Assembly: GCA_016647705.1 (NCBI GenBank)
Contig: CM028336.1
Span: 13,586,880 to 13,650,879, forward strand
Origin: Eucommia ulmoides
Taxonomy: Eukaryota; Streptophyta; Magnoliopsida; Garryales; Eucommiaceae
Direction of reading: 5' to 3'
DNA: 64,000 nt
Shown piece by piece: positions 46,941-59,505 of this stretch. A program made the translations under genes and the position numbers. Under the pieces are notes generated by a model, which did no database searches, was not told where the DNA came from, and saw nothing but the letters and a program-made list of their open reading frames with translations. Positions within the stretch are counted from its first letter, which is position 1; the number at the start of each line of letters is the position of its first letter.

Positions 46941-48702
46941 TCTTTTAAAATTTTGGGAATCGGACTAAATATTTTGGAGCAGAAACACTTTTTTTTTTTG
47001 GGGGGGGGGGGATGTTATTTTGTGTATCTTTGAAACTCAAATGCAAATTTCTTGGCTAATAGAAGAAAAGAGTGGTAGGTAGCTTTCAAATGTTAGTATT
47101 ATATTGGACAGTAGTCATTATTTTACGGCATTAGTAATAAGATGACGGTTTGGGTGGTAGACAATAAATGATCTTCAAAGGGTTGATTAGATTAGATTGT
47201 GGTAGTTGATTTTGTTTTGTTTTTTTAATTAATGATGTTTGCTTAAACACCTTTTTTTGTGGATTTGTTTCTTGGGTGACCCTTTAAATGAGGGGAAGCA
47301 GGCCATAAATTTCCGGAGAGGGACAAAAAGCATGAGACCCGGTCACAGAGAGAGAGACTTTCTTTAATCAAATAAATAGTCACCTCCCAAAACAGGGGAG
47401 AAACGCCTTAAAAATCACCCTTGGACTGTCTGCTCTCTGTGCGTGTGTGAGAGGGAGATGTCAGAAATAGGATGTGAGAAGCTTTCAAAAACATCTGTCT
47501 TGCTTTCGCAGTGAACTCAATGAGGGGAGGGAGCAGACAAAAGCTTCCACTCCTCCATTTACCATTTTAGAGAGACTAGTAGTCTTGCGGCCTGGTGATC
47601 GCTGAGTCTTACTTTCACCGTTTCTTCTTCTGCTTCAAATCATTATCTTTTTCAACTGTTTAACAAAATATAAAAATTGAAAGATTCAACTGTGTGCGCC
47701 TCTCCTTGTAAGTTTAAACAATAATATTTCATTCTTTTTATAGAAAACATGATATATCCCATTGCAAATACTTCTTCGTGGACACATGTCCTCTCTTTTC
47801 TACGCAGCTGAGGTCAATCTAGAAAATTAATTGAGGGATGACTAATTTTTTTTCTCGGATATTTATATAAATCAAGAGGAATTCTAATAATTTTTTTAAG
47901 GATTTTTTTATACAAATATAAAAGAAAAAGTAGAAAATTTCAAAAGTTAAGGGAGGAGTTTAAGTCTCCCTTGGCTCAGCCAGTACTTACATGCATGTGT
48001 ACAGAGGTTAATTTTTTATTTTATTTTTTTAAATGGTTCGTGGACGATAGAGTTTTTTTTTTTTAATATTGTATTACTAATGTGACATTTCTTTTGTTGG
48101 TTCTTCCAAAATTGAAAATAAAAATAAAATAGAAGGGGAAAACTTTGTCCTATTCTTAATTTTTTAGGAAAAAAAAGTTTAGAGTTGAACAAATAAAATA
48201 AGTGAAACCGACAGATTTAGAATTATAAATTTAAAATGTATATGAAATATAGAGTCAACAAACTAAAAATATACGTTAAAATGTCCAAATTATAAAATTT
48301 AAAATGACTTTGTAAAAAATATATTTAAAACTTATTTTGTTGACTATACCATTTCAAATATTATTTTTATTTTAAAAAACAATATTTCATTTCTAATAAA
48401 AAAAAAAAAAATTTAAATTTATTGATTTGAAATCTATTCATGAAAGGAACACTTTTGTGTTTTCTTCAAATTTTTCTATTTCGGGTCCTTAATTTCTGAA
48501 GCAGCTGTAAAGCCAAGGAAACCACATTAGGGGTGTAGGGAAGACAAAAGAAGAAACAAACTTAAACAAAGAAATTAATTTAAAAAAAAAAAAAAAAGAA
48601 GCAAAACAGTACAACCACCTCTAACAACTGATTTCCCTACTATTTTTTTTTTCTTCTTAATATTTTGCTCCCTTTTTCCAAACACACAACGTTCTCTCTC
48701 AT
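46941..48702. other. Intergenic, downstream of the BPS1-like gene
   Basis: This holds a T/G homopolymer pair (46990-47010), a GC-richer stretch 47280-47700 with GAGAGAGAGA and several CTCT runs, and AT-rich DNA up to the gene's 3' end. The 47280-47700 part has the look of a transcribed leader (pyrimidine runs ending TTCTTCTTCTGC) but no coding frame or hairpin convincing enough to name. Confidence 0.4.
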
Positions 48703-49779
48703 CTACCTGTGACTGCAAAAGTCCAAAAGCTTCTTCCTTCCTTCCACAATTTCATCAAAGAAATCATCAAGCTGCCCAACAATATTCTCCGCTCCAGATC
48801 TCAGCACTCCAAAGCACCCTTTCAGATTCTCCACTCTCTCTCTCAACCCAATCCCCACCTCCGTTTCCCATTCCGCCACCGTACTCCGCCTCTCCATCTC
48901 CGCCCTCAACTCCTCCATCGCCGCCTTCGATCTCCGATACTCGTACAGTAAAACTCCCCCTGGCCTAATCTGATTGATTTCCGCCGCCACCCTCTGCTGC
49001 AGCCTCGCCGTCGATATCATGAACGCCGATCCTAAGAACAAACACCCCTCGCACCCTCCCCGGAGAAAATTCGATTCCGGCCAGCAGTAGACCAGTCCGT
49101 AGAGCAAGATCATGAGCAGAAGAGAGCTCACGTTTCTCATTGCGTATAGAACTCCCCTGAATCCGCTGAACCCGTTCAGTTTCGATTCGATCGACACCTT
49201 CTCGTCGAACCGGAGAGCCAGCGGCTCAATTCGCGTCTCCATCAACGCCCTGTTTTCCTCTTCCATTCCGACGGCCTCCCGCCGGCACACCGATATCGCC
49301 CTAATCACCTGTTCTCCCAACAAATTCAATCAAGAAAAAGGAAATCGATCACCCGCATAAAACAAAATAAATAAAAAGAAGATGAATTTCAGTCCCAATT
49401 GAAATCACTCATTCCGAACCTGACGGGAGAGCTGGGGACTGAGATTCCGATGGCCCTCGATCGAAGAAATGATGGTGAGGCCGGCAGAATAGTAATTCTC
49501 CATGCCAGAGATACCAGACTTGAGGACATGGCAGACTTCCCAAAGCTTGGAGCTCTCGTCCATGTACTCGTCGAGCCATTTCTCGCCGACAGGCAGGTGG
49601 AGCTTCTGAACGAGAAGGGTCAATTGGGTGTGGAAGGATCGGAGGAGGGAGAGGACTCTCTGGATGAATTGAATGGACATGAAATTGGTGGAGAGGAAGA
49701 CGCGTTCAAGATCGTCGATTCCGCGGGTGATGAAAGAGTAGAAGCCATTAACGGAGTTGGTGGAAGTAGGATCCATCAT
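48703..49779 (-). CDS. BYPASS1/UPF0496-like protein, two exons
   Basis: This is the only confident host gene. Coding exons are 49779-49420 and 49308-48703 (minus), with a 111-bp phase-0 intron: donor CGTCAG|GTTCGG, acceptor GAGAACAG|GTGATT. The product is 321 residues. The first ATG of an ATGATG pair is used, though the second is equally possible. Residues 1-120 hold helical sequence with [22 protein letters not shown], the conserved block of BPS1-like/UPF0496 proteins. A hydrophobic segment (about 180-196, [16 protein letters not shown]) and a second at 208-220 suggest membrane association. The C-terminal 100 residues are charged and coiled-coil-like. BYPASS1 in Arabidopsis restrains a root-derived mobile signal that arrests shoot growth. 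This gene may be a more distant member, so its exact role is unknown. The frame is unbroken and codon use is ordinary, so it looks functional. Confidence 0.8.
49309..49419 (-). other. Intron of the BPS1-like gene
   Basis: This is a 111-bp, T-rich intron with GT...AG ends and a TTGATTGAATTTG branch-like stretch before the acceptor. Splicing keeps the frame open (SRQ|VIRA). Confidence 0.8.
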
Positions 49780-49860
49780 GAATTTAGAGAGAGAGAGAGA
49801 CGATGGGTGGACAGAGAGAAAGGGGTATTTAAATTGATTGAGTAAAGGAAAAAGGGAATG
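49780..49860 (-). promoter_or_regulatory. Leader and possible TATA box of the BPS1-like gene
   Basis: On the minus strand a TTTAAATA box (49833-49826) lies about 50 bp before the ATG. It is followed by a CT-rich leader (CTCTCTCTCTCTC at 49787-49800 on the minus strand). Pyrimidine-rich leaders are common in plant genes. The implied 5' UTR is short, so the real start may lie further upstream. Confidence 0.4.
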
Positions 49861-52420
49861 AATGGAAGGAGGGAATATCTTTCTTAGAAGCTCAGGTTTC
49901 TAAGGTTGAATAGGATTGTTGGGAGCAATGATGGGTGTTTCCTCTAGAGGGGAAGGGATGATTGGTAATCTGCCATTTTCATTGTTTAATGAGCATACAG
50001 GATGATGTGAAGAAAATTAAAAAAAAAAAAAAAAAAAAAAATTCTAAATAAAAATACACACACACACACACAGAGAAAGAGGCAAACTCAAAGACATGAA
50101 TTTCGCATGAGCGAGACTTCCAATTTTCGTCCTTTTTTCTTCCTTCATTACTTGCATTACTTTAATCTCTTCTTTATGTAAAAGGTTAAATAGCAATTCG
50201 TACATATGTGTTGGGAGAAGGATGGAAACCTATCGCAATATTACATGTAATCCTAAACTTAGGTGTAATTTCTCTCTACTACATTTTTTTTTCTCCACAC
50301 ATTTGAATTCCCTTCACAAAAATTTGGATCAATATGCGGGTCAAAAAAATAAAATATTAGGATGTGATTGGTTGGATGGAAAAAGGATGAAAAAAAAAAA
50401 AATGAATAGAAAATAGAAGGAAAAAAAATAAAAATCAAGCATAATAACGATGAAAAAAAAATTATGGAGAAAAATGCAATTACATCCAAACTTGGGGGGT
50501 ACAATATGTAATATAACATTTATTAAAGCATGAGGAGGGGAGCCAAGTGGAGTAGTGGAGTGGTGTTTAAATCTTGTGGGCAAATTTCTATAATGTTAGA
50601 TTGAGTTTCATTGGGTTGTAACAAGAATAAAGAACATAAAAATAAAAATAAATATTTTGACTACATTGACTTGGGGTTTGTGTTTCTACTAATTCTTCCA
50701 TTTTGGATGTTGAGTTCCCCCAAAATCCAACCCCACCCTTTTGATTTGAGTGCTTTTCCCCCTTTTCTTCCTCGAGCAACTAATTTGCTCCTCTATTGCT
50801 ATTGAAATTTGTGGGTTTGTTTCTCCTAGATAGATATATGTATCCTAGGTCTCTTTTGTTTTTTTGTGTGTGTTTTTTAAGGGAGAAAATGATGGGGTTA
50901 TTTGCATTAAGGATCAAGACTTTTTAGAGAACCCCCCCCCCCTTTTAATATATGGTACGAAGGTATGATGCCCCTTACCATCCACAAAACCACATGATAT
51001 TGAAGCATAGTTTGTAATTAGTGGCCCTAGGCACACATCAATCATCTTATGGCCCTATCTCACTGTATTTGATATTTTTGTTTAATTTTCATTTGGGGTA
51101 AATTTTTGTCTATGAGGATCTCTATTTAAGTAGAAAAGACTTTCTTAAGGTGTTCCTCAAAAAGTTAGATTTGATTTACCTACAAATTATTTTGATTTAT
51201 GTCTCATCTAATATGTATTCTGATGTATAAGTTTTTTTTTTTTTTTTAATTTGCAAATCAGTACAAATAATTATTTTCTGTCATTATTTTTGTAATTGTA
51301 GGATTTTTATATTTTTATTTTTGGATCACTTTTTAATGGGGGTATCGTCAAAGATCTTTTCATCCGTATTTCGGCTTTCTATGTTTTAAAAATTAATGGA
51401 ATTTTGCTAGATTTGGAGCGAATTCCATGAAAGAAAATGACCATGACCAATTTCTCTAAGTATTATGTTACAATAAAATGTTGTTCCTATGCGTTATTAT
51501 GATTTAAATTTGAATTTCAATAACTTTGTATACAGAAATCGTGATGTTTTTATAAGGATTTCTTCATGATTTTTAAGGTTTTGTTATATTTGTAATTTCT
51601 TTTAAATAAAGTTAAATTTTTTAAAATTTTATATTCACAATCAAATCATATGAGTTACTACTAGAATATTGATTCCACTTACTTTTAAATAACCTAAAAA
51701 AATTCAAGAATATTATGTCTATGATAGATCTTTGATGAGGCGGGTTGAATTGTATTTTTTGTTTCTTGTGAATTACACTAGAAGTTATAGAGTTATTTGC
51801 TATTGAAGTAGTAGGTGTATAGAATTACAACCAAAAAAAGTCCTTTTTTCCATAGTCACAATCTTTTTATTTATATTACCCTAACAAACTTTCCCTACGT
51901 CTTTCCATCACTATCCCTAAATTTCGGTTGCTCTGTCACATCTGACTCCCCAAAAATCATTGGAGTAACGGAACATAACATGCCAGAGAAACAAGTTCTT
52001 AAATCAAGTTGTCTATATTTTCAATGTGTACGCGGAAGTTTCAAATGAGAAAGACAACTGACAAAAATGAAATATAATATTTACGTAGTCCCTTGATTCA
52101 TCTAAGTCAAACATGAGTACATAACATGGTGTCCAAGGTACTGAAAACTGAATCTACCCCATTGCTGATATATAGATTATAACGTTAGTCTCTATCTACA
52201 ATTTTGTGCCGTATCATGCGAATGAAGTTGGTGATCTATATTCATAATTATTCTGGAAGTACTTGTGATATTTATCACGAGAGCCACACAATATAATGTA
52301 TATGCATACACATATTTCTGAAACCTTTTGAGAGTGCCAGGTCATTCACATATTGATGGAACAAATGTTGGATATAAGCCCTATAATGAATCTCATTTTA
52401 TATTGATGGAGGTGAATTTA
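49861..52420. other. Intergenic, upstream of the BPS1-like gene
   Basis: AT-rich DNA with an A tract at 50020-50041, a (CA)n tract at 50053-50071, a C tract near 50932-50943 and a T tract near 51232-51248. No gene, RNA or complete repeat was recognised. Open frames of 60-86 codons are in low-complexity sequence and are not supported. Confidence 0.5.
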
Positions 52421-53160
52421 GTCGTGAAGCCCACACATACATAAAGACCAAGTTCCTCCAAAACCCCAAAGTATGGAGAATGGGCCGAGCTGAGGGCTCC
52501 AAGCACCCTTAGCTTTGATATGTGCAAAATGGTGGACCTAAAACCATTTAAGGCTCCTCTAATCTCCAAGTATTGAAGAAGGGCCGGGCTGAGGGCTCTG
52601 AGCACCCTTAGCTCGAATATTAGCAAAGTGGGAGGCCCAAGACCATCCTAAAGGCCAGGATCCCTCCAAATTCCCAAGTATGGAGGATGGGCCAAGCTGA
52701 GGGCTCCAAGCACCCTTAGCTCAGATAGTCATCAAATTGGTGTCCAAGATACAAGGGTCGAGATGAGGGATTTGAGCACTCTTATCTCGGATTACCCTCA
52801 AAGTGGACCATCGTGTAAGCCAACAAGGTTGTATGTCAGAGAAGAGAGATATGAGCACCCTCAACTTGGATCATCTTCTATTTGGCAGCCTAAAGTCATC
52901 TTGAAGATCAAAGAAGGCGAGATGAGAGATCTGAGCACCCTCATCTCGGATCATCCCATAATTGGACCCCCCAATTCCAAGATGGAGATTGAAACACTGA
53001 GATGAGGGATTCGAGAACCCTCAGCTCGAATTTCCTCCAAAAAGAGCCTCCCATCTAACGATTGAAGCTTCATGTCCGAGTTCAAGGATTCGAGCACCCT
53101 CAGCTCGGATTTCTCTCTAAAGGAAGCTCTCAATGCCGTTTTGACGTCCTCTCCATCTCT
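52421..53160. repeat. Complex minisatellite, about eight units
   Basis: A core of the form GCTGAGGGCTC(C/T)(A/G)AGCACCC or GATGAGGGATTYGAGCAC, then TTAGCTCGGAT, recurs near 52485, 52590, 52700, 52760, 52845, 52925, 53005 and 53085. Units are 75-110 bp because the linker varies (AAAGTGG, CCAAGACC, CCAAGTATGGAG). It lies upstream of a gypsy tail and may belong to that element. Confidence 0.75.
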
Positions 53161-54210
53161 TGATCGGCTGAAGGGGCTAAAAACAAGCCATTCGTCTCCA
53201 TTTCTAGTGGGCTAGCCCATGGACTTCTACTAGTGGGCCCAAAAGCTTAGTCTAGGTGCTTAAGACCCTAATATGCAAGCTCATTGGTTGTCACTTGAAT
53301 TAAGCTAATTAACCGGGCTGAGGTCCCTAATTTCATGGCACTAATCGAGTCTTGCACCCTATGTATACCCCTTGGCATCCACTGCCACAAGTTAATGCTT
53401 ATATTTCACTCTAGAGCACTTATCTTTTTTCCTCGGATACTTACCCTCACGCTGGAGGAGCCTCACCGGGCACAACCTCTGTAGGCGTTTGTACAGGTGC
53501 TCGAAGATTAGAATAGCTCATTCATTCATTTATCGAGTCTCCAAAATCAGCTCATCAAGTCAAACCCAACTACTCAGATTAGGTCATCAAATACGCACTT
53601 GGAGACACAACATCAGGTCTCAAAGCTTATACCGGGCCGTGTAGATTAATTCGCCAAGAGAGCCAAGTTGTTTAGAATAGTTAATCCAAGAAATGATTGG
53701 TGACAAGTCTATCTTTGGAAAAACGTTATTCTTGGAATTCCCGCACTTGTTTACGATAGAAAAAATACAACAGTTTTTTATAAACAACGGATACAACGTT
53801 ACAATCCGAAAAGAAGAAAGGTACTTTACATTATTCGTCCAACTTAACTATACCTTTTTCCAACAAAAAGCAGGCTACATCACCACGGGAATGCTTCCAA
53901 TGAGAATTACTCTTTCATCTTGTTATATGACATCCTTCTCAAGGTGTTGTTCTTTTCCAATCTTAAACTCATCACTCCTTGCTATGGAGTTAGTACAGAG
54001 TCAAATGTGTGTCTGGACTTCAACCGTGGTTGATTGAAAACCAAGTGACTTAGATCAATTTGTCAACGAAACCGAGCTACTCAGATTGACTCATCAAAGT
54101 ACACGCTTGTAAAACTGACAAAAACGATTTGGAGCAATAACAAAGCATAAGAAGAAAAGTTGACCTTTCGTCTCACTTCTTCGAATCAACTCTCAAATCA
54201 AGGGGGCAAA
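53161..54210 (+). mobile_element. Gypsy element 3' internal tail (fossil)
   Basis: This ends in the polypurine tract CAAGGGGGCAAA right before an LTR at 54211. Within it, CTGGAGGAGCCTCACCGGGCAC near 53451-53472 resembles the U5 of a gypsy LTR, so an older LTR piece may be nested here. Repeated phrases (CTACTCAGATT, AGGTCATCAAA/GACTCATCAAA) occur at 53571 and 54076. The 114-codon plus frame 53693-54037 is open but unrecognised. Broken. Confidence 0.45.
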
Positions 54211-54629
54211 TGATGAGGGAAAAATTTATGCCTAGTAGAAGAACCGAAAAAGAAATAACTCTCCACTAAATTAGGGTGTAACTCCCTAATTAATAGAAAC
54301 ATAAATGGGGGTATAACTCCCCATTAATGAGGATGTAATCATGAGCCAAAATTGGGTAACTCTCAGGAGGTGATCAGTCTATAAAAGCGAGGTATCACAT
54401 TTACATATGTATTCAACCCTAAGTTCTCTCTAAATATTATACTGATATATAGTTAAGCTTTCATTTTCTCTATGAGTAGTATGACCTTATTCTCATGCCG
54501 GAGGTTCTTTGGCCGACACCATACCAGTGTCTCCCATAGAACTAACTAGTTTTGCAGGTCAGGTTGTAGGTTGCAGAGGTTTCTAGCACATGAGGCCTTG
54601 TAACACGTACCGGGTAATTTTTGGTAACA
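54211..54629 (+). mobile_element. Gypsy LTR, about 420 bp (fossil)
   Basis: This starts TGATGAGGGAAAAATTTATG after the polypurine tract and ends TTTTGGTAACA. It contains a TATA box (TCTATAAAAGCG, about 54380) and the CATGCCGGAGG...TTTGGCCGACACC block that marks the transcript region of many plant gypsy LTRs. No partner LTR was found in the window. Confidence 0.6.
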
Positions 54630-54853
54630 TCAATGTAAAAATAGAATATTAGAGATGTGATGGTTCCTGTAATTTTCAAACTTGAGGTACTGGGTAATTA
54701 TATATGTACGTTTCTATACTTTGATAATACTAAGCGTTGTTTTCTAGACACGAAACTTTAAAAGTATTCATTGGGTGTGGTGAAACATGTATATGCATAT
54801 TAGAGTATGAAAGAAAGAATATATCACTATCAACAAAGAGGGACATGTCCTAT
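54630..54853. other. Short spacer, nothing recognised
   Basis: AT-rich sequence between the gypsy LTR and family B copy 2. The last bases (ACAAAGAGGGACATG) loosely resemble the purine tract before the other B LTR at 33466. Confidence 0.4.
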
Positions 54854-57732
54854 TGTAGACATCGCATTTTATCCCGCTCATTTAAACTTTGAAAGTATGG
54901 GACCTAAAGTGCAAGTTCGGATAAAATTTAAATTGAGGTTTAAAGGGAATGAATATTCGTCTTAGATTACATTTGATACTACAAAAAGGATAAAACTAAA
55001 AGAAAACATAAAATCATCAATCCGATCGAAATTCGGTATAAAATAAAAGTTTCGGGTCAATTTTGAAATTCATAAAGTTAATGGGAACTCAAATGATAAT
55101 ATTAAAAGTGAATTTTCCATGAAATATCACTTTTAATATTATTAAATTAGTTTCTACCCTTTAACTTAAGGAAATTTCACCAATTACAGGTGTTTTCCGT
55201 TTTGACCTTTGAAACTTGTATTTTCACCAATTTTGACTAATTGACAACAAAAAATATTTAATTTAATTTCTTGTTTAAAATACTAATCTCCTAAATCAAG
55301 CAAAAAATCCTTGATTAGCCAGGATTCCATCATGAAACTTAGTCACCTAGAGTAATTAGTGCCTAAAAACTTAGTCCAAAACTAACTAAACTTGCTAAAG
55401 ATAACATTAAATGGCAATAAATGCAAAATTCAATGACTGTATCAATGATGAATTTAATAGGATGTCTTTTGGCAAGATTTCCAAGCAAAATCTCATGATA
55501 AAGTCTAGTTACTTGGAGTAACTAGTGATTACAAAGCTAACCAAACCGATTTCTATCATGACAAGCATTTAATACCTTTCAAATCATGCATTTAATCAAT
55601 CATTAAATGGAATTTATGGAGGAATTAATGGCATTCAATAAGAGATAGTTTGACAAGATTCTCTTACGAAAATATCATCATGTAACCTAATTATCAAGAG
55701 TAACTAGTCCTTACAAAGCCAACTGAACCGAATTCCATCAAATCGAGCATTAAACATGGATTTAATGGCATTAATGGGAGTATTTAATGAGGTATTTATG
55801 ATAAAAATTTAGTAAAATTTTGGTGATCATTATAAAATCTTCATGATTGCCTAAAAAATCTAGGAAAATCTTGAGCACATGCCTAGTGGCTTACATTGAA
55901 TGACTTTTAAAGGCATTAAATAACATTAAATAACCATTGAAAACAGGCTGGTCATGCCTGCGCATTGGTGAATGCACAAGTATGCCGTTTCCTATAAAAG
56001 GCAACCTGAATTCATTTGGAAACAAGCTTGTCCAAATCCATTATCTCTCTATGCTATAATTTCTCTCTCGGGTATTGAGATTTCTTAAGCTTTCTACCCC
56101 TAAAACACCCACATATTTTTTGAAAAAGGCTCCTGAAAGGTGTTCTTAATACTCTTTTAATAAGACTTCAAGAAGTTGTTGAAGAACAATCAAGAAGAAG
56201 GAAAAAGATTCAAAGAAGGAGAATAAGGAAATCACTTAGGGATAGACTACTCCCCTAAGTTAGGTAAGTCTTCTTAAACTCTTCTTTAATTTTGATTGTT
56301 TAGTATTTAAGTTTTGTTTATACATATTGTTCTTATGTAGTTCTTAGAGTCTTAGATCTTGTGCATAGTGTAAATAACTTGTTTTGTGTCAAGAACATCA
56401 AGAACACTATGGTATATGAATAGTATTTTTGGCTTTGTCAAGAACACATGAAACCGAACTCTAATGAACTTAAAATAAACCACCAATGATGGAATACTAA
56501 CTACTAACAACTAACAACTAACATATACTTTTCTTGCTTTATGCATTTTCATGCTAGCCTAGATCATAACTTGGCCATACGTCTTAGGCTTGTGGACTGA
56601 CACCCTTATGTATATAAGCCTAGATTATAGACTGGCCCTATGTCTTAGATCATGGATTGACACATTTTATATATTATTATGTCTAGACTCTTGTGGCTAA
56701 AAGTCAGAATAAATGGAGGACCTCTATTCATTCGGGGGATAAGTGTGTACCTTCTTCAGAAATGTTTGAGTAGGACTGACACCTATATAATATATTTTCT
56801 CTCCTTCGGACTAATAACATAAACCTTAACACTAAACTTGCTTAAGCAAGTAAGTTCGATTAGAGTGTTCTTGATAAAATCAAACATACATATTCACTTA
56901 CCATTTGTGTTATGTTTTGTTCTTACTTAAGTAAACAAGAAAAAAATTTAAAACAAATGAATAAATAAATAAAATCATCTCTCAGTGAACGACGTTTCGA
57001 CCTAATTCCTTATGAAAACAGGGATACGTAGGTAACCTTTGCAGGTTCGGTTATCAACTAAAAAATAAATAAACTATTTTTGTTAAGTTAAGTGTCTAAA
57101 TAAAAAAAAAAAAAAAAAAAAAAAACCGAGGCGAAACTTGTTTATTTTTCCATAATCGATAGGCGGTCTAGAAAGGGGACGTTTGTTATTTATTATTAAA
57201 TCTATTTTATCTATTACTGCATTAAATAAATAATTTTTTTTCTTGTTTTTCTTACATAAAATACATAAAAAGACAACAAATATAAAAGAAATGGGAATTA
57301 GTGTGTTAACCAAAATCGAATAAAATTACTTGAACTTGTTTAAACGTAAAGATTCATTTAAACTTAGGTATTGTCTTCGGACAGGAGGTTTGAGATGCCT
57401 AACACCTTCCCTGAGCATAACTGACCCTTTAACTTTAAAGAAATATCTGGTAAAGATTAATTGTTTTTGAGTAAAAAACGTGGGTCATTTCGTTAAAATA
57501 AAAATGATTTTTCGAAATCCTGGTGACCTAGTGCACCATTTAACTCAATGTTAGGTAGAGACTCTATTTTTTAAATAAATCCCAGCCCAAAGAATATTTT
57601 CAAAAACCAGTGCCTAGAAAAGCCCCTGAAATTTGTTTTCTAAAAATAAAAGAATTTTTGTGGATTTCAAGAGGGAGGAAATGAAACTTTATTTTCCTTT
57701 TCTTCATCTTTTCCAAAATCCGGAGTGTGCCA
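54854..57732 (+). mobile_element. Family B LTR, full length (fossil)
   Basis: This runs from TGTAGACATCGC to GAGTGTGCCA. The TATA box is at 55993 (TATAAAAGGC), then a CT-rich leader. It includes CGACCTAATTCC...TACGTAGGTAACC...GGTTCGGTT at 56995-57052 and an A tract at 57102-57124. The small frames within are not genes. Confidence 0.75.
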
Positions 57733-57988
57733 GTTGACGAATCCACGAGGGACTTTTGAGGGTCAAGCCTAGTTGGATTTTAATTTTATCTTTTGATATT
57801 AAATAAAGTCCAAAGAATATGTTTGTGGTTTTTTTTAGATATAAATAATTCCCTTAAAAAAAAATTATTTTTTGTTGCTTCTTATATGATTCATGTTTAT
57901 ATATTTCATTCATTTATTTACTGTCTTTACTTTATCGTATTTACTTTACCGTTTTTAAATTTTGACATTTTATTTTCTATAAGATCTT

Positions 57989-59366
57989 TGATAGGTGTAA
58001 TTTATTTATTTATTCCTAAGCCGATTTTGGCAGTTTTCGAGTATTTTTATAACATTTTAATATGTTTTAATACGTTTTTATTTGTTTTATTATAAATCAG
58101 GTATTTGGGGGTGAAAAAGGACTAAAACGGTCTATAAACGATCAAGTCGGTAGAAGAACAATGGAGAAAAGGGCAAAAATGTCAATATTCAGGACCTGCA
58201 TTCATTGTTGCAGCGGTGAAAATAAAGAGAGTTGTTGATTCTCCACCGCTGCAGCGGTCAAAATACAGAGAACTCCACCGCTGCAGCGATGAAACCACCA
58301 CTGTACCAGCCACCCGCCAAAAATCCATTGACCTCTCAACCGCTGCAGCGGTTATCCAACAGACAGTTTAGATATTTTAGGATATTTTGTTGATATTTTG
58401 GATCATATAAATATCATCTCTTTTCTCCCAAACAAAGAGTAGACGTTTTTGGGAGTTTTGAGAGCTCTAAGGCCATTCAACCAAGAGAAGATCATCAAGG
58501 CCAAGAGGAGGAAGCGATCTCGAAGTGGTTTTAGCATCGGATCTTCGGATAACGGTTAGTCTCCTTGTTTCTCTCCTTTATTTCTTAGTTTGGTTCAATG
58601 TTTTGAATATGTTTTGCTTGTTTCTAGTTGTATATATGGCTACGACTATGTGTAGCTAAACATATATTGTCTAGGGCTTGATTGAGTTCATGAAAACGTT
58701 GTTTATATAAAATCGATGTTTTGTTAATGGTTGTTCTTGTTGATTCGATTGTGTTTACCATTTTTCCATGTTTATATGCTTGTTACGATATATTCAGAAT
58801 ACGAGGTTTGACACTTGGGAGGGGTAACCCCGGATTTGGACTAGGGTTTAAACACAACTCGACGATCTAATAACCCGAGAGGAAATTAGAAAGTGTGCAA
58901 TCCGTGACGTTGGGGCGAAACTCATGTGACCAAGTGTCGTATAGATCGAGGGGGATTTTGGCGTTGATACGAAGTCACATATTCATTCACTTTACACTCG
59001 AGAGAGGTAGTGAGTGAGTTTACGATACCGAGATTGTCGAATAGATTAGAATGCCATAAATGTAAGATAGATTGAAACGAACATGTTTAAGTGAACGAAG
59101 TTAATCCCTAGGAAATATTTTCCCATAAATGTCATACCACTATATTAGTATATTAGATTAATTAGTTTAATTAGATAATTAATTTAGAATATTTATTATA
59201 AAAACCTATTTTTTATCGCCTAAGTAAAGTTAGGTTATGACAATTACAGAACTCAACGATAATCTACACCAATCCTTGTGGATATGACAACCCTTACTCT
59301 TCTCACTCTACTAAAAATTGACCCGTATACTTGCAGTGAAAGTAGTGACGTAATTATGCGCTACCA
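57989..59366 (+). mobile_element. A2 5' LTR (fossil)
   Basis: This runs TGATAGGTGTAATTT...CTACCA. Palindromes lie at 58204-58353, including the perfect 16-mer AACCGCTGCAGCGGTT at 58338-58353. A TATA box (ATATAAAT) lies at about 58405, 50-200 bp downstream of them. Confidence 0.88.
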
Positions 59367-59505
59367 ATTTTTTGGCCCCATTGCCGGGGATTGGTTTTTA
59401 GATTGTTGTTGATATTGTAAGTGAATAACTTGATTTTAATTTAGACATATATTTTGTTTATAATTTTTGTTTTGTAGTTTTATTTTTCTTGCAAGGTACT
59501 TGAAG

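Noticed and set aside
46320-46987. GGAGCAGAAACA at 46320 and 46976 as a target duplication of the possible MITE
   Set aside because: The sequences just inside these repeats are not inverted copies of each other, and both lie in similar GAAACA-rich DNA.
47280-47700. GA/CT-rich stretch as a microRNA precursor or first exon
   Set aside because: No long hairpin or known microRNA sequence was found, and no coding frame starts there.
48709-49360. Plus-strand frames across the BPS1-like gene
   Set aside because: They overlap the well-supported spliced minus-strand gene and have no domain of their own.
50222-50805. Several overlapping 63-86-codon frames
   Set aside because: Low-complexity AT-rich sequence without domains, splice context or start signals.
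53693-54037. 114-codon frame as an organelle-derived insertion
   Set aside because: The AT-rich codon use suggested it, but no plastid or mitochondrial protein could be matched with confidence.
54836-54853. Purine-rich ACAAAGAGGGACATG before the B copy 2 LTR as proof of a tandem B element
   Set aside because: Similarity to the tract at 33452 is short and no further B internal sequence lies upstream.
58204-58353. Regularly recurring palindromes as a possible CRISPR-like array
   Set aside because: The DNA is a plant nuclear sequence, spacing is irregular, and the motifs sit in LTRs of several copies, so they are LTR features.
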